Assembly: GCF_019048845.1 (NCBI RefSeq)
Contig: NZ_CP077426.1
Location: 1,163,501 to 1,227,500 of the forward strand
Origin: Vibrio mimicus
Lineage (GTDB): Bacteria; Pseudomonadota; Gammaproteobacteria; Enterobacterales; Vibrionaceae
Reading direction: 5' to 3'
DNA length: 64,000 nt
Shown: one piece after another, positions 38,921-46,972 of the stretch
Layout: each line of letters begins with the position of its first letter
Position numbering within the stretch: the stretch's first letter is position 1
Made by a program: the position numbers and the translations under genes
Notes under the pieces: generated by a model
The model's input: only the letters and a program-made list of their open reading frames with translations
Told to the model about the DNA's origin: nothing
Database searches by the model: none

Positions 38921-40462
38921 TTACAACCAAGCTTGCAGACCGTATTGGCTTTCCAACATGCCTACCGCAAGCATAGCAATCAAACAGATGATTAGCACAC
39001 CGCCAGGGATCACAACTTTATCCATGAATGACAATTTTGCTGCGCGCTCTTTGTCGCCAATCAGACCGTTGTTGTCCAGTAGCATGGTTAAAGCCCAAGC
39101 CAGTACAGGGTTTACTACCGCTGAACCAAAAATACAGATACCTGCTGCTTGTGAATCTTTGGTGTTTTTGATCATTTGCATGCCAGCTTCAAGCAGTGGT
39201 AGGAATACACCCACTAACAGAGCACAACGCATTACAGGTGGCCATACCGCCGCATCCATTGGGAAGCCAAGAATCGCAATGGTCATGACCAAACAGCCAA
39301 GGATGATCGCACCACCTGGAATTGGGCGCTTCGCAATCGCAGCTGGGATCATGTACGTACCCCAAGATGATGTGATGTTACCACCACCCAGTGCAGTACC
39401 TACCATTTGGCGGATAGAACACATTGTCATTGTGTCATCCACATCCATCAGTACTTTTTCAGTACGTTTTGGATAGTTCAGTTCTTGGAAGATACGGTGA
39501 CCAAGGAAGTCTGGTGACCACATCGCAACCGCAAGAATGGCAAATGGTAGTGAAGCGATGAAGTGTTGTAGTGTTGGCATGCCCAACATCCAACCCTGTT
39601 CAGTGCTGCCCCACCAGTAAACTGGGTTCAGGTTAGGTAAGCCCATTTGAGTTTCAAATTTCAAGTCGAAACCTGCACCCAATGCGAGAGCAATAACTAG
39701 ACCTGTAAAGGCACACACAGGAATGGCCAGCCAACGCAGGTTAAATTTGGCCAGTAGCGCGTAAATCACAATGTTTACACCCAGTACCACTAAACCAATG
39801 TAACCCATGCTGCCTGCTGCAATATCCGCGGATTGAAGGCCTACCGCCCACTCTTGTATCGAAGTGATTTGGCTCATGGTTCCGGTAAAACCGAGGAAGA
39901 TAAGCAAACCACCGGCCGTACCTTCAGAGGTGAGGTTAACCAGTTTGGATCCCCCTTTGAAGTAGCTGAGCAGAAGACCGAATACGCCAAGAAGAATAGC
40001 AAGAGCAAGAGGGTGAGCGCCGGCCAGAGCAATAGAGCCGATCAAAGGAATCATCGGACCGTGGTTACCCGCAAGGTTAGCTCTAGGGTTGAGGAAACCA
40101 GAAGCAATCACACAGAAGAAAAGAGCGGGGAAAAGCATTTCTACACGAGCAACTTCGATAGCAAATTCTTTACCCAAGTTAATGTGATCCCACGCTTGAG
40201 TCAGGCCGTCAGCCCAAGACATCATTACCGCGGAGTACATTGAGATAATGCCGATAGTACCAGCCAGAGCAGGAACTAAATCCTCCAGCTCAAAGCGGAA
40301 ATCTCGACCAGGTAAGTTGAGACCAAAACGGCGTGGCTTCATGATTTGCAGTTCATGATCCAGATATTCTGAGCGAGTCGCAAACTCAGACGCAGGACGG
40401 TGAAGCTCCTGATAGCTTTTCGTCTCAATGTCTGAGCGCTCGTTGTTCATAACGTCTGACAT
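38921..40462 (-). CDS. DUF3360 multi-spanning membrane protein
   Basis: A 513-residue protein with a hydrophilic N-terminus of about 60 residues, then about 12 TM helices. It matches my memory of the DUF3360 family (PF11840), found mainly in Vibrio, and its core (FELEDLVPALAGTIGIISMYSAVMM; a region around GTALGGGNITSS) recalls the SulP/NCS2 transporter fold. The substrate is unknown. Its place directly upstream of pflB, where enterobacteria carry the formate channel focA, and the FNR-like box at 40641, suggest a role in anaerobic metabolism; this is inference. ATG 40462 has AGGA at good distance. Confidence 0.75.
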   Translation of the reverse strand: MSDVMNNERSDIETKSYQELHRPASEFATRSEYLDHELQIMKPRRFGLNLPGRDFRFELEDLVPALAGTIGIISMYSAVMMSWADGLTQAWDHINLGKEFAIEVARVEMLFPALFFCVIASGFLNPRANLAGNHGPMIPLIGSIALAGAHPLALAILLGVFGLLLSYFKGGSKLVNLTSEGTAGGLLIFLGFTGTMSQITSIQEWAVGLQSADIAAGSMGYIGLVVLGVNIVIYALLAKFNLRWLAIPVCAFTGLVIALALGAGFDLKFETQMGLPNLNPVYWWGSTEQGWMLGMPTLQHFIASLPFAILAVAMWSPDFLGHRIFQELNYPKRTEKVLMDVDDTMTMCSIRQMVGTALGGGNITSSWGTYMIPAAIAKRPIPGGAIILGCLVMTIAILGFPMDAAVWPPVMRCALLVGVFLPLLEAGMQMIKNTKDSQAAGICIFGSAVVNPVLAWALTMLLDNNGLIGDKERAAKLSFMDKVVIPGGVLIICLIAMLAVGMLESQYGLQAWL

Positions 40463-40623
40463 ATGATTCCTCATATTTGTAAAAGTAAGTAATTCAGTTG
40501 TGAATACTGTTTAATTGCATGAATGAAAAGGTGTTAAATCCTTGCTGGCACAAGCCTAATGAGCACTACTAACACAAATACTGATCATTTTTATGACCTT
40601 ATATTTGCGGCGAGTTTATCGTG

Positions 40624-40635
40624 CTTACTAGTAAG
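40624..40635 (-). promoter_or_regulatory. 12-bp palindrome beside the FNR-like box
   Basis: CTTACTAGTAAG is a perfect palindrome five bases left of the FNR-like site, within the 588-base region (40463-41050) between the DUF3360 and ABC transporter genes. The right half of that region is AT-rich and holds nothing else I can name. Confidence 0.3.
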
Positions 40636-40640
40636 GACGA

Positions 40641-40654
40641 TTGATCTTGATCAC
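40641..40654 (-). promoter_or_regulatory. Predicted FNR box upstream of the DUF3360 gene
   Basis: TTGAT-CTTG-ATCAC matches the FNR consensus TTGAT-N4-ATCAA at 9 of 10 positions. It lies about 180 bases before the DUF3360 start. Confidence 0.6.
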
Positions 40655-41050
40655 TTTACGAAAAGATATGAAAGAAAACTACATATGCCCCGTGATATCA
40701 GGCACATAGGGCGCTTTCGATTTGAAATATTTTTTCATCTTGCGAGTTTTATTACGTTTTGGAGCGCGATCGAAGGTAGAAAATAGCGGGGGGTATGAAG
40801 TAGTAACAGTGAAAGGAAACATGAATGGCATTTTTGTTAAAAAATTATTAACGGCATTTTGTTGTCGAAATGACTGATTATTTCGTTTTTCAAGATTTAT
40901 TCACTTAATGTTGCATTTTTGTGCAAATTAAATAGCTATTCAATCAGATTTCATGGGTTAATAATTTGTTGCGCTTGTCTGGGTTGAATGTTAGCTTGTT
41001 GCAAAAGTGAACAGAGACGTTCATCGACAGTGAACAGGGAGCGTTAGCGC

Positions 41051-41821
41051 ATGACGGATGTACCCGCGCTTGAGATTAAAAATCTACATAAAACTTTTGG
41101 TCAGAATGAAGTGCTAAAAGGTATCTCACTTCAGGCTAGTAAAGGCGATGTCATTTCCATCATTGGCTCGTCAGGCTCTGGCAAAAGCACCTTTCTTCGT
41201 TGTATCAATTTATTAGAGACGCCAACCTCTGGCGAAATCTGGGTTAAAGGTGAATTGATCCAGATGAAAACCTCACGCCAAGGCGTAGCCCAACCCGCTA
41301 AAGAAAAACAAGTTCAGCGCATCCGTTCGCGTCTAGCTATGGTGTTTCAAAGCTTCAACCTGTGGTCACACATGACGGTGCTCCAAAACGTCATTGAAGC
41401 TCCTGTGCACGTTTTGGGTATCCCGAAAGCTCAAGCGATTGAACAGGCTGAACACCTGCTAAAAAAAGTAGGGCTTTACGAGCGTAAAGATTATTACCCA
41501 GGCCATCTTTCTGGTGGTCAGCAGCAACGAGCTGCGATCGCAAGGGCTCTTGCCGTAGAGCCTGAAGTCATGCTGTTTGATGAGCCGACCTCTGCTTTAG
41601 ATCCTGAGTTGGTAGGAGAAGTCTTGGGTGTCATGCGTGACTTAGCGGAGGAAGGGCGCACCATGCTCGTGGTGACACATGAAATGGCCTTTGCTCGCGA
41701 TGTCTCAAATCATGTGATGTTTTTGCATCAAGGTAAGGTTGAGGAGCAGGGTAAACCGGAAAAATTGTTCAAAAATCCTGATTCAGAGCGGTTAAAGCAG
41801 TTTATTTCGTCTATTTATTAA
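41051..41821 (+). CDS. Basic amino acid ABC transporter ATPase (HisP-like)
   Basis: A 256-residue importer ATPase: Walker [11 protein letters not shown]-loop MVFQSFNLW, signature LSGGQQQRAAIARAL, Walker B VMLFDEPTSALDPE, switch VVTHE. The insert after the Walker A region (about residues 70-95) makes it HisP-sized rather than ArtP-sized. It energises the two permeases encoded downstream. First of four same-strand genes, with 153 bases before the binding-protein gene. Confidence 0.93.
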   Translation: MTDVPALEIKNLHKTFGQNEVLKGISLQASKGDVISIIGSSGSGKSTFLRCINLLETPTSGEIWVKGELIQMKTSRQGVAQPAKEKQVQRIRSRLAMVFQSFNLWSHMTVLQNVIEAPVHVLGIPKAQAIEQAEHLLKKVGLYERKDYYPGHLSGGQQQRAAIARALAVEPEVMLFDEPTSALDPELVGEVLGVMRDLAEEGRTMLVVTHEMAFARDVSNHVMFLHQGKVEEQGKPEKLFKNPDSERLKQFISSIY

Positions 41822-41974
41822 ATATAAAAGCCGTTTGCTAGTGGGATGCTTGGGAAGCCAAAGGTCACTGCTGTTTGATGTAAATCCATTAGAAAAAGAA
41901 ACATCACTCGCTAGTATCTACGCGTTATCAAATACAACAGTAAACACAACATAAAGAGAAACAATCACAGGAGT

Positions 41975-42757
41975 ATGGATATGAAGAAGTGGTTAGTTGC
42001 GACTGCTTTAATTGCAGCAACGGTGAGTGGAGTCACGCAAGCCAAAGAATGGAAAACGGTACGCTTTGGTATTGAAGGTGCCTATCCTCCATTTAGTTGG
42101 ACTGAAGCGGATGGTTCACTGAAAGGATTTGATGTGGACATGGCAAATGCACTGTGTACCGAGATGAAAGTTGAGTGCAAAATTGTGCCGCAAGATTGGG
42201 ATGGCATCATTCCATCATTGTTAGCGCGTAAATATGACGCGATTATTGCCGCAATGTCGATCACCGAAGAGCGTAAGATGAAAGTCGATTTCACCGGCAA
42301 GTATGCTCTGATCCCGAATAAATTTATTGCTAAAAAAGGTGCTAACCTCACTTTCACGAAAGAGGGTTTGAAGGGGGTAAAAATCGGTGTGCAGCGTGCG
42401 ACAACACATGATAAGTACCTGTCCGACAATTATGGTGACGCCGTGGATATCGTCCGTTATGGCTCGTTTGATGAAGCGTACTTAGATCTAGCGAATGGCC
42501 GTATTGCTGCAGTATTGGGTGATGCCTCAGCGCTGGAAGAAGGTGTGTTGAACAAAGCTGGTGGTGATGGCTATGAATTTGTTGGTCCATCATTGACGGA
42601 TCCTAAATGGTTTGGTGAGGGTATGGGCATCGCTGTTCGTAAGCAGGATAAAGACTTGACCGAAAAGCTGAATGCGGCCATTGCAGCGCTACGTGAGAAA
42701 GGTATTTATCAGCAAATTGAAGCCAAATACTTTAAATATGATGTATACGGCGAGTAA
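41975..42757 (+). CDS. Basic amino acid-binding periplasmic protein (HisJ/ArgT-like)
   Basis: A 260-residue family 3 solute-binding protein with signal peptide ending TQA. The order GIEGAYPPFSW, GFDVDMANALC, DGIIPSLLARKYDAI, SITEERKMKVDFT and a C-terminal KYFKYDVYG follows HisJ/ArgT. The expected ligand is arginine, lysine, ornithine or histidine; the exact one is not readable. GGAG precedes the ATG at a usable distance. A hairpin after the gene may protect its mRNA, giving the usual excess of binding protein. Confidence 0.93.
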   Translation: MDMKKWLVATALIAATVSGVTQAKEWKTVRFGIEGAYPPFSWTEADGSLKGFDVDMANALCTEMKVECKIVPQDWDGIIPSLLARKYDAIIAAMSITEERKMKVDFTGKYALIPNKFIAKKGANLTFTKEGLKGVKIGVQRATTHDKYLSDNYGDAVDIVRYGSFDEAYLDLANGRIAAVLGDASALEEGVLNKAGGDGYEFVGPSLTDPKWFGEGMGIAVRKQDKDLTEKLNAAIAALREKGIYQQIEAKYFKYDVYGE

Positions 42758-42802
42758 TTCTTAAAGCCGTCATATTCAAGGATAGCTTTTAAATTCCTGC
42801 AT

Positions 42803-42844
42803 CCGGGTTGTTGGCACTCGTTCCTGATGTTACCAACAATCCGG
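42803..42844 (+). repeat. Intercistronic hairpin between binding-protein and permease genes
   Basis: CCGG-G-TTGTTGG (42803-42814) pairs with CCAACAA-T-CCGG (42833-42844) through a G-U pair, giving a 12-bp stem with an 18-base loop and no proper U-tract. Such hairpins in ABC operons stabilise upstream mRNA or attenuate permease expression. Confidence 0.65.
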
Positions 42845-42866
42845 TCTTTACCCACAGGGAACGAGT

Positions 42867-43607
42867 ATGTTGGATTTGCAAGGTTATGAGGCCTCTATAG
42901 CGAAAGGGGCACTCGTTACGATCGAGGTTGCACTGCTTTCACTGTTGTTAGCTGTTGCGCTCGGCATGTTAGGTGCATTAGCGAAAATGGCACCGTATCG
43001 TTGGGCTCGATGGGTTGCAACGCTCTATACCACCATCATTCGTGGTATTCCTGATCTCGTGCTGATGATGTTGATTTTCTTTGGTGGCCAGATCTTTCTC
43101 AACAACGGACTCAGTAGCTTCAACGAGTTTCTCAATCAATGGTTCATTGAGCGCGATCCAAACCATGAATGGGTATCTTATGTACCGGACTATATCGATT
43201 TAAGCCCATTTATCGCAGGGGTACTGACCATTGGTTTTATTTTTGGCGCCTATATGGCTGAAACCTTTCGTGGTGCGATTCTTGCCGTGGATAAAGGTGA
43301 ACTGGAAGCCGCAAAAGCATATGGCATGAGCTCTGCGATGAGCTTTCGGCGGATTTTATTACCACAGATGATCCGCCACGCGATACCAGGTTTTGGCAAT
43401 AACTGGTTAGTGCTGCTGAAAACCACAGCGCTAGTCTCGATTATTGGCTTGGAGGATATGGTTCGGATCAGTTCGTTAGCTGCAGGCTCAACCAAAATGC
43501 CATTCACCTTTTATATGGCGGTTGCCATTATCTTTCTATTTTTTACCAGTGTGTCTACCGGTTTACTCAAACTCATAGAACGCAAATTCAGTATTCATAC
43601 GAGGTAA
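42867..43607 (+). CDS. Basic amino acid ABC transporter permease (HisQ/ArtQ-like)
   Basis: A 246-residue inner-membrane permease with about five TM helices, the polar amino acid (HEQRo) permease pattern GALVTIEVALLSLLLAV near the N-terminus, and the ATPase-docking EAA loop KGELEAAKAYGMSSAMSFRRILLPQ. It pairs with the next gene product. A GGGAACGAG ribosome-binding region precedes the ATG. Confidence 0.92.
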   Translation: MLDLQGYEASIAKGALVTIEVALLSLLLAVALGMLGALAKMAPYRWARWVATLYTTIIRGIPDLVLMMLIFFGGQIFLNNGLSSFNEFLNQWFIERDPNHEWVSYVPDYIDLSPFIAGVLTIGFIFGAYMAETFRGAILAVDKGELEAAKAYGMSSAMSFRRILLPQMIRHAIPGFGNNWLVLLKTTALVSIIGLEDMVRISSLAAGSTKMPFTFYMAVAIIFLFFTSVSTGLLKLIERKFSIHTR

Positions 43608-43609
43608 AT

Positions 43610-44287
43610 ATGGATTTTTCTCTGATTATTGACAGTTTTCCCGTCTATCTAGGGGGGCTATGGACCACCGTATGGTTAGTCTCCTTCTCTTTGGTTGTTG
43701 GTTTACTGTGGGCTATCCCGATGGCCATTGCCAGAAATAGCAAACAAAAATGGCTCAGCCTTCCGGCATGGGGATACATCTATTTTCTACGCGGAACGCC
43801 ACTTTTAGTGCAGCTCTATTTGATTTATTACGGGATGGACCAATTTTTTCCGGTGAAAGGAACCTTATGGGAGCACGCATGGTTCTGTGCTCTCGTTGCT
43901 TTTATTTTAAATACGTCGGCCTACACAGCAGAAATTATCCGCGGTGCGATCAATGGCTTACCAAAAGGGGAAGTGGAGGCCGCAAAAGCCTATGGAATGG
44001 GGCGTTGGCAAACTTATCAGCGGATCATACTGCCAAGTGCGCTGCGTCGGGCTTTGCCAGCTTATAGTAATGAAGTGATTTTTATGCTGCATGGAAGTGC
44101 TGTTGCAGGAATAGTCACCATTATGGACTTAACCGGAGCCGCACGTTTAGTCAACTCACGTTATTATGCGCCATTTGAAGCCTTCTTAACGGCTGGGCTA
44201 TTTTATATGTCACTCACATTCATCATTTTGTGGTGTTTTAAGCAGGCGGAAAACCGCTTTCTTGCCTACTTAAAACCTCGTAGCTAA
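43610..44287 (+). CDS. Basic amino acid ABC transporter permease (HisM/ArtM-like)
   Basis: A 225-residue permease and heterodimer partner of the preceding one, with the same architecture: GLWTTVWLVSFSLVVGLL at the start and the EAA loop KGEVEAAKAYGMGRWQTYQRIILPS. It starts two bases after the previous stop, so the two are translationally coupled. Last gene of the operon. Confidence 0.92.
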   Translation: MDFSLIIDSFPVYLGGLWTTVWLVSFSLVVGLLWAIPMAIARNSKQKWLSLPAWGYIYFLRGTPLLVQLYLIYYGMDQFFPVKGTLWEHAWFCALVAFILNTSAYTAEIIRGAINGLPKGEVEAAKAYGMGRWQTYQRIILPSALRRALPAYSNEVIFMLHGSAVAGIVTIMDLTGAARLVNSRYYAPFEAFLTAGLFYMSLTFIILWCFKQAENRFLAYLKPRS

Positions 44288-44294
44288 ATGAAAC

Positions 44295-44325
44295 ATCCCC
44301 ATCGATAAAAGATGGGGATACTTTT
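44295..44325 (+). terminator. Bidirectional terminator between the ABC operon and xthA
   Basis: A 9-bp stem ATCCCCATC with GATGGGGAT and a 7-base loop is followed by CTTTTG rightward and by a T-rich stretch leftward. Confidence 0.8.
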
Positions 44326-44348
44326 GAGTAAGTCGTCAAATGCCTCGA

Positions 44349-45155
44349 TTACTTGAACGTAGCCCAGATAGGGGCGTGATCAGACGGTTTGTCGATACCC
44401 CGTAGTTCATAATCGATCCCCGCTTCTTGGCAGGTTTCAGCTAGCGTAGCTGTAGCCAAAATCACATCAATACGCAGACCGCGATTATCATCAAACCCAC
44501 GTGAGCGGTAATCAAACCACGAGAATTGATCACTAACTTCTGGATGGAGTTGACGGAAAGTGTCAACCAATCCCCAATCGAGTAGCGTTTGTAACCACTC
44601 ACGCTCTTCAGGTTGGAATGAGCACTTTCCGGTTTGTAACCAGCGTTTTCGGTTGGCTTCGCCGATACCGATATCCAAGTCGAGCGGACTAATATTGATG
44701 TCGCCCATCACGACTAAACGCTCTGTATTACTTCGATGCTCACTTAGATAGGTCATCAAATCACGGTAAAATTGGCGCTTATATGGAAACTTGGTTTCGT
44801 GTTCTACATTGTCACCTTGTGGAAAATAACCGTTCAGAATTGTGGTTTTGTTGCCATTTTGATCGACAAATGTCGCCATGATCATGCGCTTTTGGTGCTC
44901 TTCGCTATCGGTTGGAAAACCTTTGAACACTTCAACGGGGGTCTGTTTACACAAAATAGCCACACCATAGTGAGCTTTTTGGCCATGGAAATAGACCTGA
45001 TAACCCATGGCTTCGACTTCTTGACGAGGAAAGGCGTCATCATGAACTTTTATTTCTTGTAAACCAATCACATCAGGTTGGTGCTTGTCGATCAGGGCTT
45101 GCAATTGGTGCAATCTGGCTCTGAGTCCATTTATGTTGAAACTGATGACTTTCAT
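44349..45155 (-). CDS. xthA: Exodeoxyribonuclease III
   Basis: A 268-residue AP endonuclease and 3'-5' exonuclease for base excision repair. It starts [15 protein letters not shown] and contains the catalytic GLQEIK Glu, VMGDINISP, and the SDHAPI Asp-His pair near the C-terminus. AGAAGGAA precedes the ATG. A single leftward gene. The 236 bases to its right (45156-45391) hold only a 9-bp inverted repeat, at 45307-45315 and 45355-45363. Confidence 0.97.
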   Translation of the reverse strand: MKVISFNINGLRARLHQLQALIDKHQPDVIGLQEIKVHDDAFPRQEVEAMGYQVYFHGQKAHYGVAILCKQTPVEVFKGFPTDSEEHQKRMIMATFVDQNGNKTTILNGYFPQGDNVEHETKFPYKRQFYRDLMTYLSEHRSNTERLVVMGDINISPLDLDIGIGEANRKRWLQTGKCSFQPEEREWLQTLLDWGLVDTFRQLHPEVSDQFSWFDYRSRGFDDNRGLRIDVILATATLAETCQEAGIDYELRGIDKPSDHAPIWATFK

Positions 45156-45391
45156 TGTGATTCCTTCTGGTTGACTTAGTGGCTGATGTTATCACCTGAG
45201 CATGGGATCACAAGCCCGAAGCATTGCTAGTTCAATAGAGAGGGGATTAAGTAAAGGGTTAAAAATGGGAATTCAATGAAATCAAATAGCAATAACTATT
45301 CGTGCCATCCATGAACTAAGACCGCAATCGCTGAGATATTGGAGAGCAATTCACTTCATGGATAGTGAAATAATGGCGTTGTCCCCTTAGT

Positions 45392-45607
45392 TTAAAGCGG
45401 ATTGACGTTGCTAGACTGATGATCTTCTCGTGCAGTAGTGATCGATGCATCATCAGCCAATCTGTGTTCTAAATCACGTTTAACAATCTCAATTGCAGCA
45501 AGTGCGAGCTGTGGCTCGATGGCGTGAGATTCTAACAAGTAGATGAGATCAACCGCGAGCTTGATCTCATCAGAAGCTTCATTGAGTGGGATCGATGGGT
45601 TCGACAT
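45392..45607 (-). CDS. ybaM: YbaM family protein (DUF2496)
   Basis: A 71-residue protein with the DUF2496 core DEIKLAVDLIYLLESHAIEPQLALAAIEIVKRDLE, close to E. coli YbaM. It has an extra hydrophilic tail of about 20 residues. Function unknown. It starts on the base after the priC stop, the same priC-ybaM pairing as in E. coli. Confidence 0.9.
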   Translation of the reverse strand: MSNPSIPLNEASDEIKLAVDLIYLLESHAIEPQLALAAIEIVKRDLEHRLADDASITTAREDHQSSNVNPL

Positions 45608-46156
45608 TTACGCTTTTCTCTCCTGAGTGGTGATCCGCTTTTCGATTTTGATTTTTGCTTCTCGACAACGGTTTAGCCGCTGTTCGGCTTGTAACAAAGC
45701 TTGTTGGGCGGCGGTTTTTTCTGTGACTGAGGCTTGCTCCAGCAGCATGGCCTTATCACGTACTAAATCCATTAAGCGCCGTTCCCAGTCTTGATGTTGG
45801 GCTAACTCTTGATAAAGCTCATTAATCGGTTTTTTAAAATAGGCTTGTGGTTTAGGCTCTTTGCGGCGAATCGTTTGCGTTGAAAGTTCTCTTGTCAGCG
45901 CTGCAATTTGCGCAAGTAGTCGTTCAGAAAGGTATTCTGCTCGTAAGGCAGTTAAACGCCCACTTTCATTCTCTCGAATTAAGGCCAGCAGTGTTGAATT
46001 TGCCTCTTCAACGCAAGGCGTCAGCAACTTGCCATGACAGTGAAACAGAACTTCATCAAATAAAGGTCTGTGGTGTTCACCACGTTGACGATCAACCTGA
46101 GTAGCTGAATATTTTAATTCGGTGAGAATGGTATGGAATTTCTCGTAACTCTTCAT
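45608..46156 (-). CDS. priC: Primosomal replication protein PriC
   Basis: A 182-residue helical protein of the PriC family (PF07445), which reloads DnaB at stalled forks. The C-terminal region INELYQELAQHQDWERRLMDLV followed by a basic coiled coil ending at ITTQERKA is the family signature. The ATG at 46156 overlaps the yfcA stop as ATGA; an in-frame start at 46171 would overlap more and is less likely. Confidence 0.87.
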   Translation of the reverse strand: MKSYEKFHTILTELKYSATQVDRQRGEHHRPLFDEVLFHCHGKLLTPCVEEANSTLLALIRENESGRLTALRAEYLSERLLAQIAALTRELSTQTIRRKEPKPQAYFKKPINELYQELAQHQDWERRLMDLVRDKAMLLEQASVTEKTAAQQALLQAEQRLNRCREAKIKIEKRITTQERKA

Positions 46157-46932
46157 GACCCAATCCACCACGCATCATAGGCCAATTTAGTGGCTAGTAG
46201 AGTGACCACCAAAATAAACAGCGGTCGAATAAAAGGAGCGCCAAAGCGAATTGCAGAGTGAGCACCAACAAAAGCTCCTGCCATTAGGCAAACACCCATC
46301 GTTAAACCGAGCAACCAATCGATGTGACCAAGTATGGCAAAAGTCACCAAAGAAGTCAGATTGCTTGTCAAATTCATGGCTTTAGCTAGACCTGAGGCGA
46401 GTAAAATATTGAATCGATAAAGTGCCATTGAGCTTACCGTCCAAAAGGCTCCCGTTCCTGGGCCTGCTAAGCCATCGTAAAAACCCAGCCCCGCACCTTG
46501 TAAAATCTGTTTTCGGTGCAGTTTAGGGCAAGGTTTAGGACTTGCATTTTGCTGATTCTGAATCGGTTTGTGCCAAACAGTGTAGAGTGCCGCAGCAAGA
46601 ATGATTAGGGGAAGGGCTTTACCCAACCATTCAGTGCTGATCGCATCAACGGCTAACGTACCAAGTACAGCACCAACGAATGTAGCGATAAAAGCACGTT
46701 TCCAGCAGGCTGGATCAAACAGTTTTTCTCGGTAATAGGTCCAAGCCGCGGTTGAAGATGCAAAAGTAGCCGCTAATTTGTTGGTACCTAGCGCTAAATG
46801 AGGTGGCAAACCTAAAGAAAGTAGGGCAGGTACCGTTAGCATTCCACCTCCTCCTGCAACTGCATCAATAAATCCAGCAATAAACGCAACAAGAGCCAGC
46901 ACCATTATCGTGGTGGGTTCTATCCATTCCAT
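46153..46932 (-). CDS. yfcA: TSUP-family membrane transporter (YfcA-like)
   Basis: A 259-residue TauE/SafE-type permease with about eight TM helices. The family motif GGGGMLTVPALLSLGLPPHLALGTNK is near the N-terminus, repeated in weaker form as FYDGLAGPGTGAFW in the second half. Family members move sulfite or organosulfur anions; the substrate here is unknown. It sits between dinG and priC. The ATG at 46932 is used, since the codon before it is TTG. Confidence 0.88.
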   Translation of the reverse strand: MEWIEPTTIMVLALVAFIAGFIDAVAGGGGMLTVPALLSLGLPPHLALGTNKLAATFASSTAAWTYYREKLFDPACWKRAFIATFVGAVLGTLAVDAISTEWLGKALPLIILAAALYTVWHKPIQNQQNASPKPCPKLHRKQILQGAGLGFYDGLAGPGTGAFWTVSSMALYRFNILLASGLAKAMNLTSNLTSLVTFAILGHIDWLLGLTMGVCLMAGAFVGAHSAIRFGAPFIRPLFILVVTLLATKLAYDAWWIGS

Positions 46933-46972
46933 CAAAAGCGCAATCCTAATCGTAGTGGGTAAGTCATTATTA

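Noticed and set aside
40559..40786. 75-codon rightward frame in the DUF3360-ABC spacer
   Set aside because: No Shine-Dalgarno before the ATG, unusual composition for a coding region, and it overlaps the FNR-like box and palindrome, so the stretch is better explained as regulatory DNA.
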